Source of the DNA: Deltaproteobacteria bacterium
GTDB lineage: Bacteria > Desulfobacterota > B13-G15 > RBG-16-54-18
Assembly: GCA_019308925.1 (NCBI GenBank)
Contig: JAFDHG010000004.1
Location: 1-55,573, forward strand
Reading direction: 5' to 3'
DNA: 55,573 nucleotides
Shown here: one piece after another, positions 8,773 through 17,446 of the stretch
Numbering within the stretch: the first letter of the stretch is position 1
Layout of the letters: every line of letters begins with the position of its first letter
Position numbers and translations under genes: made by a program
The notes under the pieces: generated by a model
The model's input: the letters and a program-made list of their open reading frames with translations, nothing else
Database searches by the model: none
Told to the model about the DNA's origin: nothing

Positions 8773-9849
8773 TCATAGTTTAACCTTCGTCGGCGTTAAT
8801 GCCTTTTCCATTAGCAGCTCGTAACCGCTCTTCTTGCCGAGGAGGGGCTCTTTCTTGCGCTGGCTCCACACTTGCTCTGGCCGGCATTGCAGCATAAATA
8901 CATTCTCCGGGAAGGGGAGGTCATTATCTATAGCCCATTCCGTATCTTGGGCTATCCCATAGTGGTCCTCTATTTTCTTGCCTATCTTGGCTAGCTCCAA
9001 TATCTCTTCTCTGCTTAGACAAGGCGCGTTTTGTCGATCAGGTGGGATATCAACAAACATGGTCCTGCCTGTCTTTGTGTCCAATACATATTCCTTGAGC
9101 TTTGGTGAAACTATGACCTTGGTAATTTCAAGTATAACCTTATCCACCATCCACTCATCGGGGGTAACCGAGCCGCTGACCACGCTCTCACCTAGGCCCC
9201 AGTTCCCGTCTATCACAATCTTAGATGGGTCACCAGTAACCGGGTTTAAGGTAAACATGACACCAGCTGCCCTGGCATTTACCATCTTAAGCACAGCCAC
9301 ACCAACAGGGTCATACTCCAGGGGGAGTCCCAGGCGAGCACGGGCAATAATGGACCGTTGGTTAAATGTGCTCGACCATACCTTGATTATGTTTTCCATT
9401 ACCTCCGAACCGCCCCTGACATAGAGGTAGGTTTCGTATTGCCCAGGGTGGCTGGCTGGTCCCGCTGAGCGTGTGGCCACGGGAATATCACTAATGCCTG
9501 TCATTTGGCAAAGCCCATCGTAATACTGCCTGATAACATCCTCCATATCCTGAGGCATCTCTTTAGATTCCACAATACCTCGTATTACCTCGGACGCCTC
9601 CTCATATTTTGACATATCAGCGGGGTTATTGGGGTCGGCACTAAATGTAGTCAGGTACTGTCGAACCTCCTCAATAGCACCAGTCTCTTTCATAAACCTA
9701 TCATAAGCTTCCAGTGCCAGGGCAAACCCAGGGGGGACTTGAAACCCAGCTCTGGTCATCTCCCCTAGACTGGCACACTTCTTCCCCACTATATCGTTGT
9801 GCTCCTTGCCTAACTCATCAAACCGATATATCCACTTGGTAGGGATCAT
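8773..9849 (-). CDS. Phenylphosphate synthase beta subunit-like (PEP synthase N-terminal domain)
   Basis: About 358 residues from ATG 9849 (MIPTKWIYRFDELGKEHNDI). It is only the nucleotide-binding half of PEP synthase/pyruvate phosphate dikinase: GKKCASLGEMTRAGFQVPPG, VATRSAGPASHPGQYETYLY, FTLNPVTGDPSKIVIDGNWG and AQDTEWAIDNDLPFPENVFM. The swivelling histidine domain is missing and is supplied by the adjacent 9908 gene. A 40 kDa plus 70 kDa split is characteristic of phenylphosphate synthase of Thauera/Azoarcus, which phosphorylates phenol with ATP. Generic PEP-synthase-like carbon phosphorylation remains the alternative. Confidence 0.82.
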   Translation of the reverse strand: MIPTKWIYRFDELGKEHNDIVGKKCASLGEMTRAGFQVPPGFALALEAYDRFMKETGAIEEVRQYLTTFSADPNNPADMSKYEEASEVIRGIVESKEMPQDMEDVIRQYYDGLCQMTGISDIPVATRSAGPASHPGQYETYLYVRGGSEVMENIIKVWSSTFNQRSIIARARLGLPLEYDPVGVAVLKMVNARAAGVMFTLNPVTGDPSKIVIDGNWGLGESVVSGSVTPDEWMVDKVILEITKVIVSPKLKEYVLDTKTGRTMFVDIPPDRQNAPCLSREEILELAKIGKKIEDHYGIAQDTEWAIDNDLPFPENVFMLQCRPEQVWSQRKKEPLLGKKSGYELLMEKALTPTKVKL

Positions 9850-9907
9850 CTTCCTCCTTCCAACGGGCTGGGGGTATGTGCCACAGCACATACCCCCTAG
9901 TCAGTTA

Positions 9908-11767
9908 TTACGCCCTCTCTAGTATAGTTACAATTCCGCTATCGCCATCCACTCTTATCTTGTCCCCGGTTTTAATCACTGAGGTAGCGATACCAGTGCC
10001 GGTGACTGCTGGTACACCATACTCCCTACATACTATAGCAGCATGGCTTGTCAGCCCACCAATGTCAGTCACCGAAGCCTTAATCTTGGTAAATACGGGA
10101 GCCCAGGCAGGATTACTGCTTGGGCAGACCATAATCTCGCCCTCTTGAAGGTTTACGACGTCTTCAAGGGACTTAAGCACCCGGGCTGTCCCCTCAACGA
10201 CCCCGAATGAAGAGGCAAAGCCTTTAATCTCGGTCACCTCCTCTGGGACTACAGCCATTCCTTTTAGCCACTCTGCTACTTTATCGGTGGTAACGCCCCA
10301 GAGCATTATTGTGAATGGCTCAGCCACCTCCTCAGGCGGAACCCCCAGCGCTGGGGTGGGCGACCATTTAGTAGCCGCTTGGAGTATCTCCCGGCGCCTC
10401 TGTGCCCTTTCCCCCCACTTCAACATAGGTACTCCTTCACCCAAGGCCCAGGTAGTAACAGCGTCCTCTATCACGGTGGGAACCTCCAACCTGTTAAACA
10501 TAAATATGTCATCCTCTTCTTTCAGCGCTCCGCACTTGACCAGAACCCTTCCGATTTCTCTCATCTTGTCCCACCATATGGTATGGAACCAGTGCTCTAC
10601 CCAGAAGAGGTGGTCCTCGGCATACCTATATATGACCCGGCAGTCTTTGTAAGCACTATCAAACGAGCTTCTGTCCTCGTCCGTTTTGATGAGCTTACGA
10701 TACTCGCTAATCAACTTATCCCTGGCTTCAGCAATTTTAGAAAGCGACCTCTCGATTTTCTCCCCTTTAGCCAGACGCTCGAGATAGCCTTTCAAATAGC
10801 CAAACGGCACATCCAGCTTATTAACCCAGCTCCCCTCGTAATAGTACCATCCGCTACCACAGGAGATATAAAGCCAGGGTTCCCTAATCCCTTCAAGCTC
10901 GTCGAGCCAGGCCTGGCCTGCATCGAACTTCCTCAGCTCCTCTATCTTCCGCGCTGCTGGAGCCTCTTTCCTCAAAACCTCAGCCACCTTGGGCACTGCA
11001 TGAGCTTCCCTGGCTAACCGGCAAAGCTCCTCCTCAGGGCGGAACATCGATACCTCAGCCCCAGCCACCATCTTGCCAATCGTGCTCTCACTTATCCCTG
11101 GGAAAAGCTTTCTGGCTACATCACCAAACGTCAGGTAATACAGGTAAGAGAGATTCAAGTAGTTGAAGTGGTATTGCCAGCCCTTGTACATACAATCGTT
11201 AGCTCTATCAAAGGCCTCTATCAGCTCATAACCAGGGCTATAGCCACGGTAAGGATTGGGGGCAACCTCTTCAGCCGGCATGTACTTGGGTAACTCCTGA
11301 GGTACCTTTATCCCCTCCATCTCCCTGCCTAGTGCCTGCATTCTGCCAAGCCACTCATCCCAAAGCTCATCATAGTGCTCAATAGGATAATGCGCCCGCA
11401 CACCAAACAGCTCAGCCTTCTCCTTTATCACCTCCTCAGGAGGTGGTTCAATAGCACAGATATATTGATAGCAGCCAATCATACGATGTGCTATCCCCTG
11501 GGCTGGGGGAATGCAAAACACCCTGGTGGTATGCTGGGACAGTGATATTTGCCATGCCTGCTGGAATATCTGGTCAAGGGGAGGCATGGGTTCCGGGGCA
11601 TGTATCTTATCCAGATACCAGAACTGCTTCTTTTCCCATTCCTCCCTTTCCTTGCCGAACAAAAAGTGTGGTGGGTACATCTCCTCCCAGCCCTCAAGTT
11701 CCGGCGGTACCTCCTTTTCCACGTATTCATGGGGGTCAGGAAACCTGGCTACTTTTTTCTCTGCCAT
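9908..11767 (-). CDS. Phenylphosphate synthase alpha subunit-like (PEP-utilising swivel domain)
   Basis: 619 residues (about 70 kDa) from ATG 11767, which follows GGAAGGAGGGAGAAAG; a start six codons earlier is possible. The last 90 residues are the PEP-utiliser mobile domain with the phosphohistidine motif GGLTSHAAIVCREYGVPAV, histidine near residue 575, then GDKIRVDGDSGIVTI. The long N-terminal part (rich in Tyr/Trp, e.g. SCGSGWYYYEGSWVNKLDV) matches the layout of the phenylphosphate synthase large subunit, where a phosphohistidine carries phosphate to phenol. The third regulatory CBS-domain subunit known from Thauera is not found here. Confidence 0.83.
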   Translation of the reverse strand: MAEKKVARFPDPHEYVEKEVPPELEGWEEMYPPHFLFGKEREEWEKKQFWYLDKIHAPEPMPPLDQIFQQAWQISLSQHTTRVFCIPPAQGIAHRMIGCYQYICAIEPPPEEVIKEKAELFGVRAHYPIEHYDELWDEWLGRMQALGREMEGIKVPQELPKYMPAEEVAPNPYRGYSPGYELIEAFDRANDCMYKGWQYHFNYLNLSYLYYLTFGDVARKLFPGISESTIGKMVAGAEVSMFRPEEELCRLAREAHAVPKVAEVLRKEAPAARKIEELRKFDAGQAWLDELEGIREPWLYISCGSGWYYYEGSWVNKLDVPFGYLKGYLERLAKGEKIERSLSKIAEARDKLISEYRKLIKTDEDRSSFDSAYKDCRVIYRYAEDHLFWVEHWFHTIWWDKMREIGRVLVKCGALKEEDDIFMFNRLEVPTVIEDAVTTWALGEGVPMLKWGERAQRRREILQAATKWSPTPALGVPPEEVAEPFTIMLWGVTTDKVAEWLKGMAVVPEEVTEIKGFASSFGVVEGTARVLKSLEDVVNLQEGEIMVCPSSNPAWAPVFTKIKASVTDIGGLTSHAAIVCREYGVPAVTGTGIATSVIKTGDKIRVDGDSGIVTILERA

Positions 11768-11896
11768 CTTTCTCCCTCCTTCCAAAGAAGATTTTAGACT
11801 TTAAGAACAATTACCCCCTAAATCCCTCTATAGATTTTTATTTTTTTACTTTCACCTCCTCCGATCAAAATTTCAGCCCTCTTCTCACTCGCTTCA

Positions 11897-13000
11897 TCAT
11901 CCCCCCGCCTGATCAGGAGGGGGAGTCCCTGGCGGTGTTGGTAATGTCAGTGGCCATCTCAACCAGAAGGCGTTGTGGGCAATCAAGGCTGGCGCGACGA
12001 TGCACAAATTGAGATATATGATGAAGATGTTTACATCAGCAGGAAGTTTGAGCTCCGCCGCTGTCCCGGCGATGGGGCCAAGGATCGCCCTGAGGATGAA
12101 GATCCAAACGGCGATGATAACGCATTGGAGAATGAAACCATAAATCCCCCTCTTGGGTTGGGTGTATTTGGCCACCCCCCAAAACCCGAGATGCCATGAA
12201 TGGACCAGGGGCCAAAAGATGAGGGAAGACCCTATAGCGGCGAAAGAAAAAGTGAGGCTGAGACCAAGGGATAGACTCAACTTCCATGATAGATATCCTA
12301 AGATGTGTGCAAGGATCGTCTGACCAATGGCCGCTCCCGGATGACCCCATTTCCTGAAGGGGGAACCTTGAGTGGTGAAGACAGGGCTAAAGACAAAAAA
12401 CCAACCGATGGACCATACCAAAAAGCCGGTCAGCCAATCGACATTAAGAGGCCCTTTATGATTCATAGGGGTATCGGCTAGGGGAGTCCCATCCAGGTTG
12501 GTAAGAAAATTCCAGATCAAGATTGATAGGCCAAAGACGATGATGAAACTGATAAACATCGTCACCCACGGGTGCAAACGCCCCTTAAAGGGCCACCCAC
12601 CCCAGTTGATCCCATAAAGCAAGGTGAGCCAAAAGCCGACTACACCAAACCAGAGGTAAAGGGGACCTATCGGCCATTTGGGATAGATAAATATCATGAA
12701 GAGCAAGATGGCGAAGGTGAAAATGGCCCAAATAACGGTCATCCCCAGGCCGGCGACAAAACGGGACTTTTCTGGCCTCCAACTTCCAGCAGGAGGTGAT
12801 AATGGCCAATTATCCCCCAATAATACCAGATGGCCAATGGCAATAAGCATGATGAGGGTTGCAGGAAGTATCTTCAGGATGATGAGATCTACAGGTAGAA
12901 AATAGACGAAAATAACGATCCCCACCACTATCCAAGCAATGACCTGGATGAGCCCACCTATCCTCCCTGAAGGACCTATACCTATCTTCTCCTCTTTCAT
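11897..13000 (-). CDS. Polytopic membrane protein, possible aromatic substrate transporter
   Basis: 367 residues, strongly hydrophobic, with roughly ten membrane segments; the first is near residues 15-37 (GGLIQVIAWIVVGIVIFVYF), and others are near 105-130, 150-170, 185-205, 245-265 and 330-350. The C-terminus is short and proline-rich. No transporter family was recognised with confidence. It starts behind GGAGGTCTTT, faces the LysR gene across a 197-base divergent region, and precedes the phenylphosphate synthase-like genes by 130 bases. The place in the cluster suggests uptake or membrane anchoring, but no function is assigned. Confidence 0.8.
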   Translation of the reverse strand: MKEEKIGIGPSGRIGGLIQVIAWIVVGIVIFVYFLPVDLIILKILPATLIMLIAIGHLVLLGDNWPLSPPAGSWRPEKSRFVAGLGMTVIWAIFTFAILLFMIFIYPKWPIGPLYLWFGVVGFWLTLLYGINWGGWPFKGRLHPWVTMFISFIIVFGLSILIWNFLTNLDGTPLADTPMNHKGPLNVDWLTGFLVWSIGWFFVFSPVFTTQGSPFRKWGHPGAAIGQTILAHILGYLSWKLSLSLGLSLTFSFAAIGSSLIFWPLVHSWHLGFWGVAKYTQPKRGIYGFILQCVIIAVWIFILRAILGPIAGTAAELKLPADVNIFIIYLNLCIVAPALIAHNAFWLRWPLTLPTPPGTPPPDQAGG

Positions 13001-13094
13001 AAAGACCTCCTTTCTCTTGTTGACTTAATTGTTCTAAGCCATAGTTATGCAAGTCAAAAATGGACCCTTTATTAAAGTATTTAAAAAGAGATCC

Positions 13095-13130
13095 TTTCCT
13101 TTTGCAAGGAAAATAAATTTATGCTACTAT
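13095..13130 (+). promoter_or_regulatory. LysR promoter with overlapping palindrome
   Basis: TTGCAA (13102-13107) and TACTAT (13125-13130) are separated by 17 bases, a good sigma-70 promoter for the LysR gene. A perfect inverted repeat TTTCCTT-N4-AAGGAAA (13095-13112) covers the -35 box and fits a LysR-type site, able to affect both the LysR gene and the divergent membrane protein gene starting at 13000. Confidence 0.65.
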
Positions 13131-13197
13131 AAAACCATCTTATGAATATTCTTTTAATAATAAAATAAAGTTTTATTTTTTGGATGAGGAACCTCTC

Positions 13198-14085
13198 TTG
13201 AACCCCAAAAAGTTAGAGGTATTCTATCTCACCGCTAAATATGGGAGTTGCTCCCGTGCAGCCGACAAGCTATTGGTCACCCAGCCAGCGGTTAGCATGC
13301 AGATCAGAGAGCTGGAGAAATTTTACCACGTCAGACTCTTCGCAAGGGTGGGGAACCGACTACAACTGACAGATGCAGGAAGGACCCTTTATTCGTATGC
13401 CGAGAAGATATTTGAGCTGGCTGCCGAAGCGGAGGATCATCTCTTAGATCTGGGGAAGGTGAAAAAGGGGGTTTTGAGGGTTGGAACCACAAGGACCTAT
13501 GCGAAATATGTCCTGCCCCCCTTTGTGTCCACTTTCCAAAAGGGAAATCCCCAAGTCAAAATGGTGATTGGGGAGGGGAGCTCCATCCAAATGACCGAGA
13601 GCGTGGTCAAGATGGAAAATGAGTTGGCCCTGGTGGCCGATACGAGATACGGGAAAAGTTTGCCATCGATCCCCTTTCACAAGGAGGAGGTCTTCCTGGT
13701 AGTCTCCAACAAACATAAGTGGTTTGATAAGAGAGACGAGGTAGATATCGAAGAGTTGAAAAAGGAGCGTATCATCCTGAGGGAAGAAGGCTCGGCCACA
13801 AGATACGCCATCTTTAAGCTATTCAAAAAATATCATTTTGACCCAGATATATTTTTGGAAGGAGGTAGTTTCGATTTTATCAAAGAAATAGTAAAGGAAG
13901 GGAAGGGAGTCTCTTTCTTCGTTCTCTTATCTATAAGAGACGAGATCGAAAAAGGGGTCTTTAGACCCTTGCGCCTCTCCTCAGGAAAGATATCTTTGGA
14001 TGTTCGGGTCTTTTTTCTGGAAAAAGAATCGCTTTCTCCCCCGGCCAAAGAATTCCTTCAAATACTTAAAGAGGGAGCAATATAA
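13198..14085 (+). CDS. LysR-family transcriptional regulator
   Basis: 295 residues. The N-terminal helix-turn-helix is typical (LEVFYLTAKYGSCSRAADKL, then VTQPAVSMQIRELEKFYHVR and LTDAGRTLYSYAE), followed by a two-lobed effector domain (LRVGTTRTYAKYVLP, FLVVSNKHKW, IILREEGSATR). I choose TTG 13198 rather than TTG 13180, because GAGGA lies seven bases ahead of it and the product then starts MNPKKLEVF as LysR proteins do. It is divergent from the aromatic operon and is its most likely direct regulator, sensing the substrate or an intermediate. The effector is unknown. Confidence 0.9.
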   Translation: MNPKKLEVFYLTAKYGSCSRAADKLLVTQPAVSMQIRELEKFYHVRLFARVGNRLQLTDAGRTLYSYAEKIFELAAEAEDHLLDLGKVKKGVLRVGTTRTYAKYVLPPFVSTFQKGNPQVKMVIGEGSSIQMTESVVKMENELALVADTRYGKSLPSIPFHKEEVFLVVSNKHKWFDKRDEVDIEELKKERIILREEGSATRYAIFKLFKKYHFDPDIFLEGGSFDFIKEIVKEGKGVSFFVLLSIRDEIEKGVFRPLRLSSGKISLDVRVFFLEKESLSPPAKEFLQILKEGAI

Positions 14086-14114
14086 ATTAAGGGTAAAAAT
14101 GGACCTCTGAGATG

Positions 14115-14145
14115 AAGGGACCCTGCCACAAGGGCAGGGCCCCTT
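14115..14145. terminator. Bidirectional terminator hairpin
   Basis: AAGGGACCCTGCC and GGCAGGGCCCCTT face each other around a five-base loop, with a single mismatch. The hairpin lies between the convergent ends of the LysR gene (14085) and the acyl-CoA synthetase gene (14177) and can stop transcription from both sides. Confidence 0.75.
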
Positions 14146-14176
14146 CAAATTCCTTATTCTCTTTCTGTCCCTCTAT

Positions 14177-15760
14177 CTACTGCTCATCACTCCACTTCCC
14201 ATACTGCTCGCGCAGAATCCGGTGTAGGATCTTGCCGGTACCGGTGCGGGGCATCTCCTCATCTTTGATAAAGTCCACAGTCTTAGGTCGCTTATAGCCG
14301 GCGATCTTCCCCCTGCAGAAATCCATAATCTCCTTTGCCAACTCATCACTCGGCTCATACTTGTCGTGAAGGACCACCACTGCCTTGATCGCTTCACCCC
14401 ATTTTGCGTCAGGCACACCAATGACCGCTACATCCTTGACAGCTTGATGGGCGCCCACTACGTTCTCCACCTCAGAGGGAAACACGTTCTCCCCACCAGT
14501 GATGATCATGTTCGCCTTTCTATCTACTAAATAGTAATATCCCTCCTCGTCTCTTTTGCACATATCACCAGCAGTAAACCACTCTCCCTGGAAGACCTCC
14601 TTGGTCTTCTCAGGATCTTTCCAGTATTCCTTGAAGACCTGTGGCGTCCTGGAATAGAGCTCACCAACCTCTCCCTCCGGTACTGGATTGCCCTCTTCGT
14701 CCAGAATCTTTATCCGATCTGTGCCAAAGACCTCTTTTCCTATGGAACCCAGTTTCTTAAATTGATCCTCTGGACGCAACAGCGTTACCAATCCTGCCTC
14801 TGTCGATCCATAGGCCTCCCAGAGCTCTGCGTTCTTGAAGTGGTCCATGATGGCCAATTTGAGGTCTTTCCTGGCCGGTGCCGAGGAGATCAACAACTGC
14901 CTGATGCAGCTTACATCATACTTGTTCTTCACCTCATCAGGCAAGGCCAACATCATGATGTAGTGGGTGGGCACCAGGGAGGTAAAGGTGATCTGATACT
15001 CGGACATGGTCCTCAACATATCCTCTGGATCAAAACTGACCATATTATAGACCATCACCGGTGCACTCACAAGGGTATAGGGGAAGGAATAGAAGATGGA
15101 ATTGACGTGGCACATAGGCATTACCAGCATCACCTTATCCGTTGGCCTGACCCCTGTGTTGATGTTGTTAAGCATATATTGGGCGACGTAGCTCTCATGG
15201 GTCCTGACCACCCCTTTGGGTCTGCCCGTGGTCCCGGAGGTATACATAAAGGTCCAGGTATCCTCCCCATCCACCACTATATCGGGCTCCTCTGGAGAAC
15301 CACCTGCCAAAAAATCCTCGTAGTTGACGTAGCCATCCGGGGTCTTCCCTTCACCCATATAGATGTAGTTCTCTTTGGGAATGGGGAGCTTATCACGGAT
15401 GCTGTTGACCGCCTCAACAAAAGGTTCCTCCACGATGAATGCCTTGCTCTCGGAGTGATTAATGATGTACTCGAAATCAGGAGGTGCGAGACGGAACATA
15501 ATGGGGACCATTATCTGCCCACCTTTGGCGCAGGATGCATAGATGTCCAACCACTCTACGCGGTTATAGGCCAGGATTGCAAAGCGATCCTGATACCCAA
15601 CTCCGATCTTTGTCAGGGCATCAGACAACCTACAGGCCCTCTCGTTCCATTCCTTGAAGGTGAAGCTCTTATTTTTATCCTGACATCCGAGTTTGTCGGG
15701 ATAATTGATAGCATTCATCTTCAAAATAGTCCCAGCGTGCATCCATTTACTTACCGTCAT
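14177..15760 (-). CDS. AMP-dependent acyl/aryl-CoA synthetase
   Basis: 527 residues, class I adenylate-forming family. Motifs: TFMYTSGTTGRPKGVVRTHE (P-loop) near residue 170, EAYGSTEAGLVTLL, the hinge GEWFTAGDMCKRDEEGYYYL then VDRKANMIITGGENVFPSEV, and the catalytic lysine in MPRTGTGKILHRILREQ. The start ATG 15760 follows AGGAGGTATATC. It resembles medium/long-chain or aromatic acid-CoA ligases; the substrate cannot be fixed. It is cotranscribed with the flavoprotein gene upstream at 15825 and lies beside the aromatic cluster, so an aromatic or alicyclic acid is possible. Confidence 0.88.
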   Translation of the reverse strand: MTVSKWMHAGTILKMNAINYPDKLGCQDKNKSFTFKEWNERACRLSDALTKIGVGYQDRFAILAYNRVEWLDIYASCAKGGQIMVPIMFRLAPPDFEYIINHSESKAFIVEEPFVEAVNSIRDKLPIPKENYIYMGEGKTPDGYVNYEDFLAGGSPEEPDIVVDGEDTWTFMYTSGTTGRPKGVVRTHESYVAQYMLNNINTGVRPTDKVMLVMPMCHVNSIFYSFPYTLVSAPVMVYNMVSFDPEDMLRTMSEYQITFTSLVPTHYIMMLALPDEVKNKYDVSCIRQLLISSAPARKDLKLAIMDHFKNAELWEAYGSTEAGLVTLLRPEDQFKKLGSIGKEVFGTDRIKILDEEGNPVPEGEVGELYSRTPQVFKEYWKDPEKTKEVFQGEWFTAGDMCKRDEEGYYYLVDRKANMIITGGENVFPSEVENVVGAHQAVKDVAVIGVPDAKWGEAIKAVVVLHDKYEPSDELAKEIMDFCRGKIAGYKRPKTVDFIKDEEMPRTGTGKILHRILREQYGKWSDEQ

Positions 15761-15824
15761 GATATACCTCCTTTTTCATATTTAGAATACTATCAGGCCC
15801 TTTGCACAAACGAGGCCGAAATAC

Positions 15825-17216
15825 TTAGGCCTCAGCTTCCTCCCAAATCTTGCCCGGGTTGAGGATATTGTTGGGATCTACAAGCTTCTTGATGCCCTTC
15901 ATCAGATCAATGGCCACCGGGTCCATAGCCTCCTTTAAAAAACGCTGCTTCTCCAAGCCAATGCCATGCTCTCCAGAAAGCACCCCACCTAACTCCATGG
16001 CCGCTCTAAATATCTCAGCCATGGTATCTTGAGCTCTGGCAAACTCCTCTTTATTCCTCATATCAGTGAATATAGATGGATGGAGATTCCCATCCCCGGC
16101 ATGACCCAGGAATTGGATGAAGAAACCGGATTTCTCAGAAATCTCACCCAATCTTCGTATGAACTCAGCAAGCTTATCTCGGGGCACAGCTACATCCTCA
16201 GCCAGAACCGTGTGAGCAGCACCAAAAACAGCGGCAAAGCCGGCACTCCTCATCTTCCAGTACATAGCCGCTTCATTGGCATCCTTGGCTACTTTGACCT
16301 CTTTAGCTCCACTCTTTTTCAAGATGTCAACAATCTGCTCAGAGTCTGCCTCTACGGCAGCCGAGGAGCCATCAGCCTGCAACAGAAGCAGGGCATTCGC
16401 CTCTACAGGCAGACCCATAGGCGTCATTTCCTCAATCCGCCTGATAACAAAGTTATCAACAAACTCAATTTTCGCTGGTATCACCCCACTAGCCAGAATA
16501 TCGGATACTGCCTGACCACCCACCGCCATATCATCAAAAACAGCCATCATAGTTTTATTTGCCGGCGGCAGAGGCAACAATCTCAGGGTCATTTTGGTTA
16601 TTACCCCCAAGGTTCCCTCAGAGCCGGTGAACAGCATTATCAGCTCATAGCCTGTGCGATTCTTAACCGTCACCCCACCAAGCTTCATAATATAGCCATT
16701 GGCCAGAACCACCTCTAGCCCGAGAAGATACTGTTTAGTCACGCCATACTTCACACAGTAGGGACCACCAGCATTCTCAGCTACAGTACCACCCATAGTG
16801 CAGCCAAGAAAGCTTTGCGGGTCAGGAGGGTAGAACAGACCCTGTTTAGCCAAGGCCATGTTTAGGTCCTGGAGGACTACACCAGGCTCGACAGTAACTG
16901 TCAGGTTAGTCTTATTTATGTCCAGGATTTTATTCATCTTGGTGGTACACAGGACAATCCCTCCCTTTATCGGTATTGAGCCACCGCTTACATTGGTGCC
17001 TGCCCCGCGTGGGGTAACAGGGACCCGCTCCTTGTTGGCCAGCTTCAATACCTCCGATATCTCCTGAGCCGAGCTGGGAAAAACCACCACATCAGGCTCA
17101 TGAGCCCAAGTGGCCGTCCCATCGAAAGCATAGGAGGCGAGGTCTTCCTTCTCTGTGAGGACATCGTCCTTTCCCACTATCTTTATTAACGCATCGACAA
17201 CCCTTTTTTCAATCAT
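15825..17216 (-). CDS. GlcD-type FAD-linked 2-hydroxyacid oxidoreductase
   Basis: 463 residues of the FAD-binding-4/GlcD (glycolate oxidase or D-lactate dehydrogenase) family. The FAD domain shows VVVFPSSAQEISEVLKLANK and VTPRGAGTNVSGGSIPIKGG near residues 40-80, then GTVAENAGGPYCVKYG. The C-terminal cap has FIQFLGHAGDGNLHPSIFTD and LSGEHGIGLEKQRFL with the expected histidines. It oxidises 2-hydroxy acids, passing electrons to a partner; no GlcE/GlcF iron-sulfur gene is adjacent, so an electron-transfer flavoprotein or quinone partner must be elsewhere. Start ATG 17216 follows GGGAGGGAGAAGGG. Confidence 0.87.
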   Translation of the reverse strand: MIEKRVVDALIKIVGKDDVLTEKEDLASYAFDGTATWAHEPDVVVFPSSAQEISEVLKLANKERVPVTPRGAGTNVSGGSIPIKGGIVLCTTKMNKILDINKTNLTVTVEPGVVLQDLNMALAKQGLFYPPDPQSFLGCTMGGTVAENAGGPYCVKYGVTKQYLLGLEVVLANGYIMKLGGVTVKNRTGYELIMLFTGSEGTLGVITKMTLRLLPLPPANKTMMAVFDDMAVGGQAVSDILASGVIPAKIEFVDNFVIRRIEEMTPMGLPVEANALLLLQADGSSAAVEADSEQIVDILKKSGAKEVKVAKDANEAAMYWKMRSAGFAAVFGAAHTVLAEDVAVPRDKLAEFIRRLGEISEKSGFFIQFLGHAGDGNLHPSIFTDMRNKEEFARAQDTMAEIFRAAMELGGVLSGEHGIGLEKQRFLKEAMDPVAIDLMKGIKKLVDPNNILNPGKIWEEAEA

Positions 17217-17380
17217 TCCCTTCTCCCTCCCTTTTTGGAAACTTTACTAATAATAATCTTATACCATAAATCTCCTTTACCTGTCAAGATCAAACTGGGA
17301 GGCGAAACGGAGGAATAATAATTCCCCTTGAAGAGAAGGTGCAAAATGATTACATTCTCTTGAAGATATATATAATAACT

Positions 17381-17409
17381 TTGACAAGCCTTTGTTAAAA
17401 TTCCATAAT
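17381..17409 (+). promoter_or_regulatory. Sigma-70 promoter for trxB and the sigma-54 activator
   Basis: TTGACA (17381-17386), 17-base spacer, CATAAT (17404-17409), start near 17416. The trxB ribosome site GGGAGG (17430-17435) and ATG 17447 follow. The activator gene begins 13 bases after trxB, so it probably shares this promoter. Confidence 0.75.
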
Positions 17410-17446
17410 AGAGGGGTCTCAGAGGATTCGGGAGGTCTAAGTTGCC

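Noticed and set aside
14762-15862. 366-codon plus-strand frame opposite the acyl-CoA synthetase
   Set aside because: No family resemblance, and the opposite strand encodes an intact adenylate-forming enzyme with all motifs.
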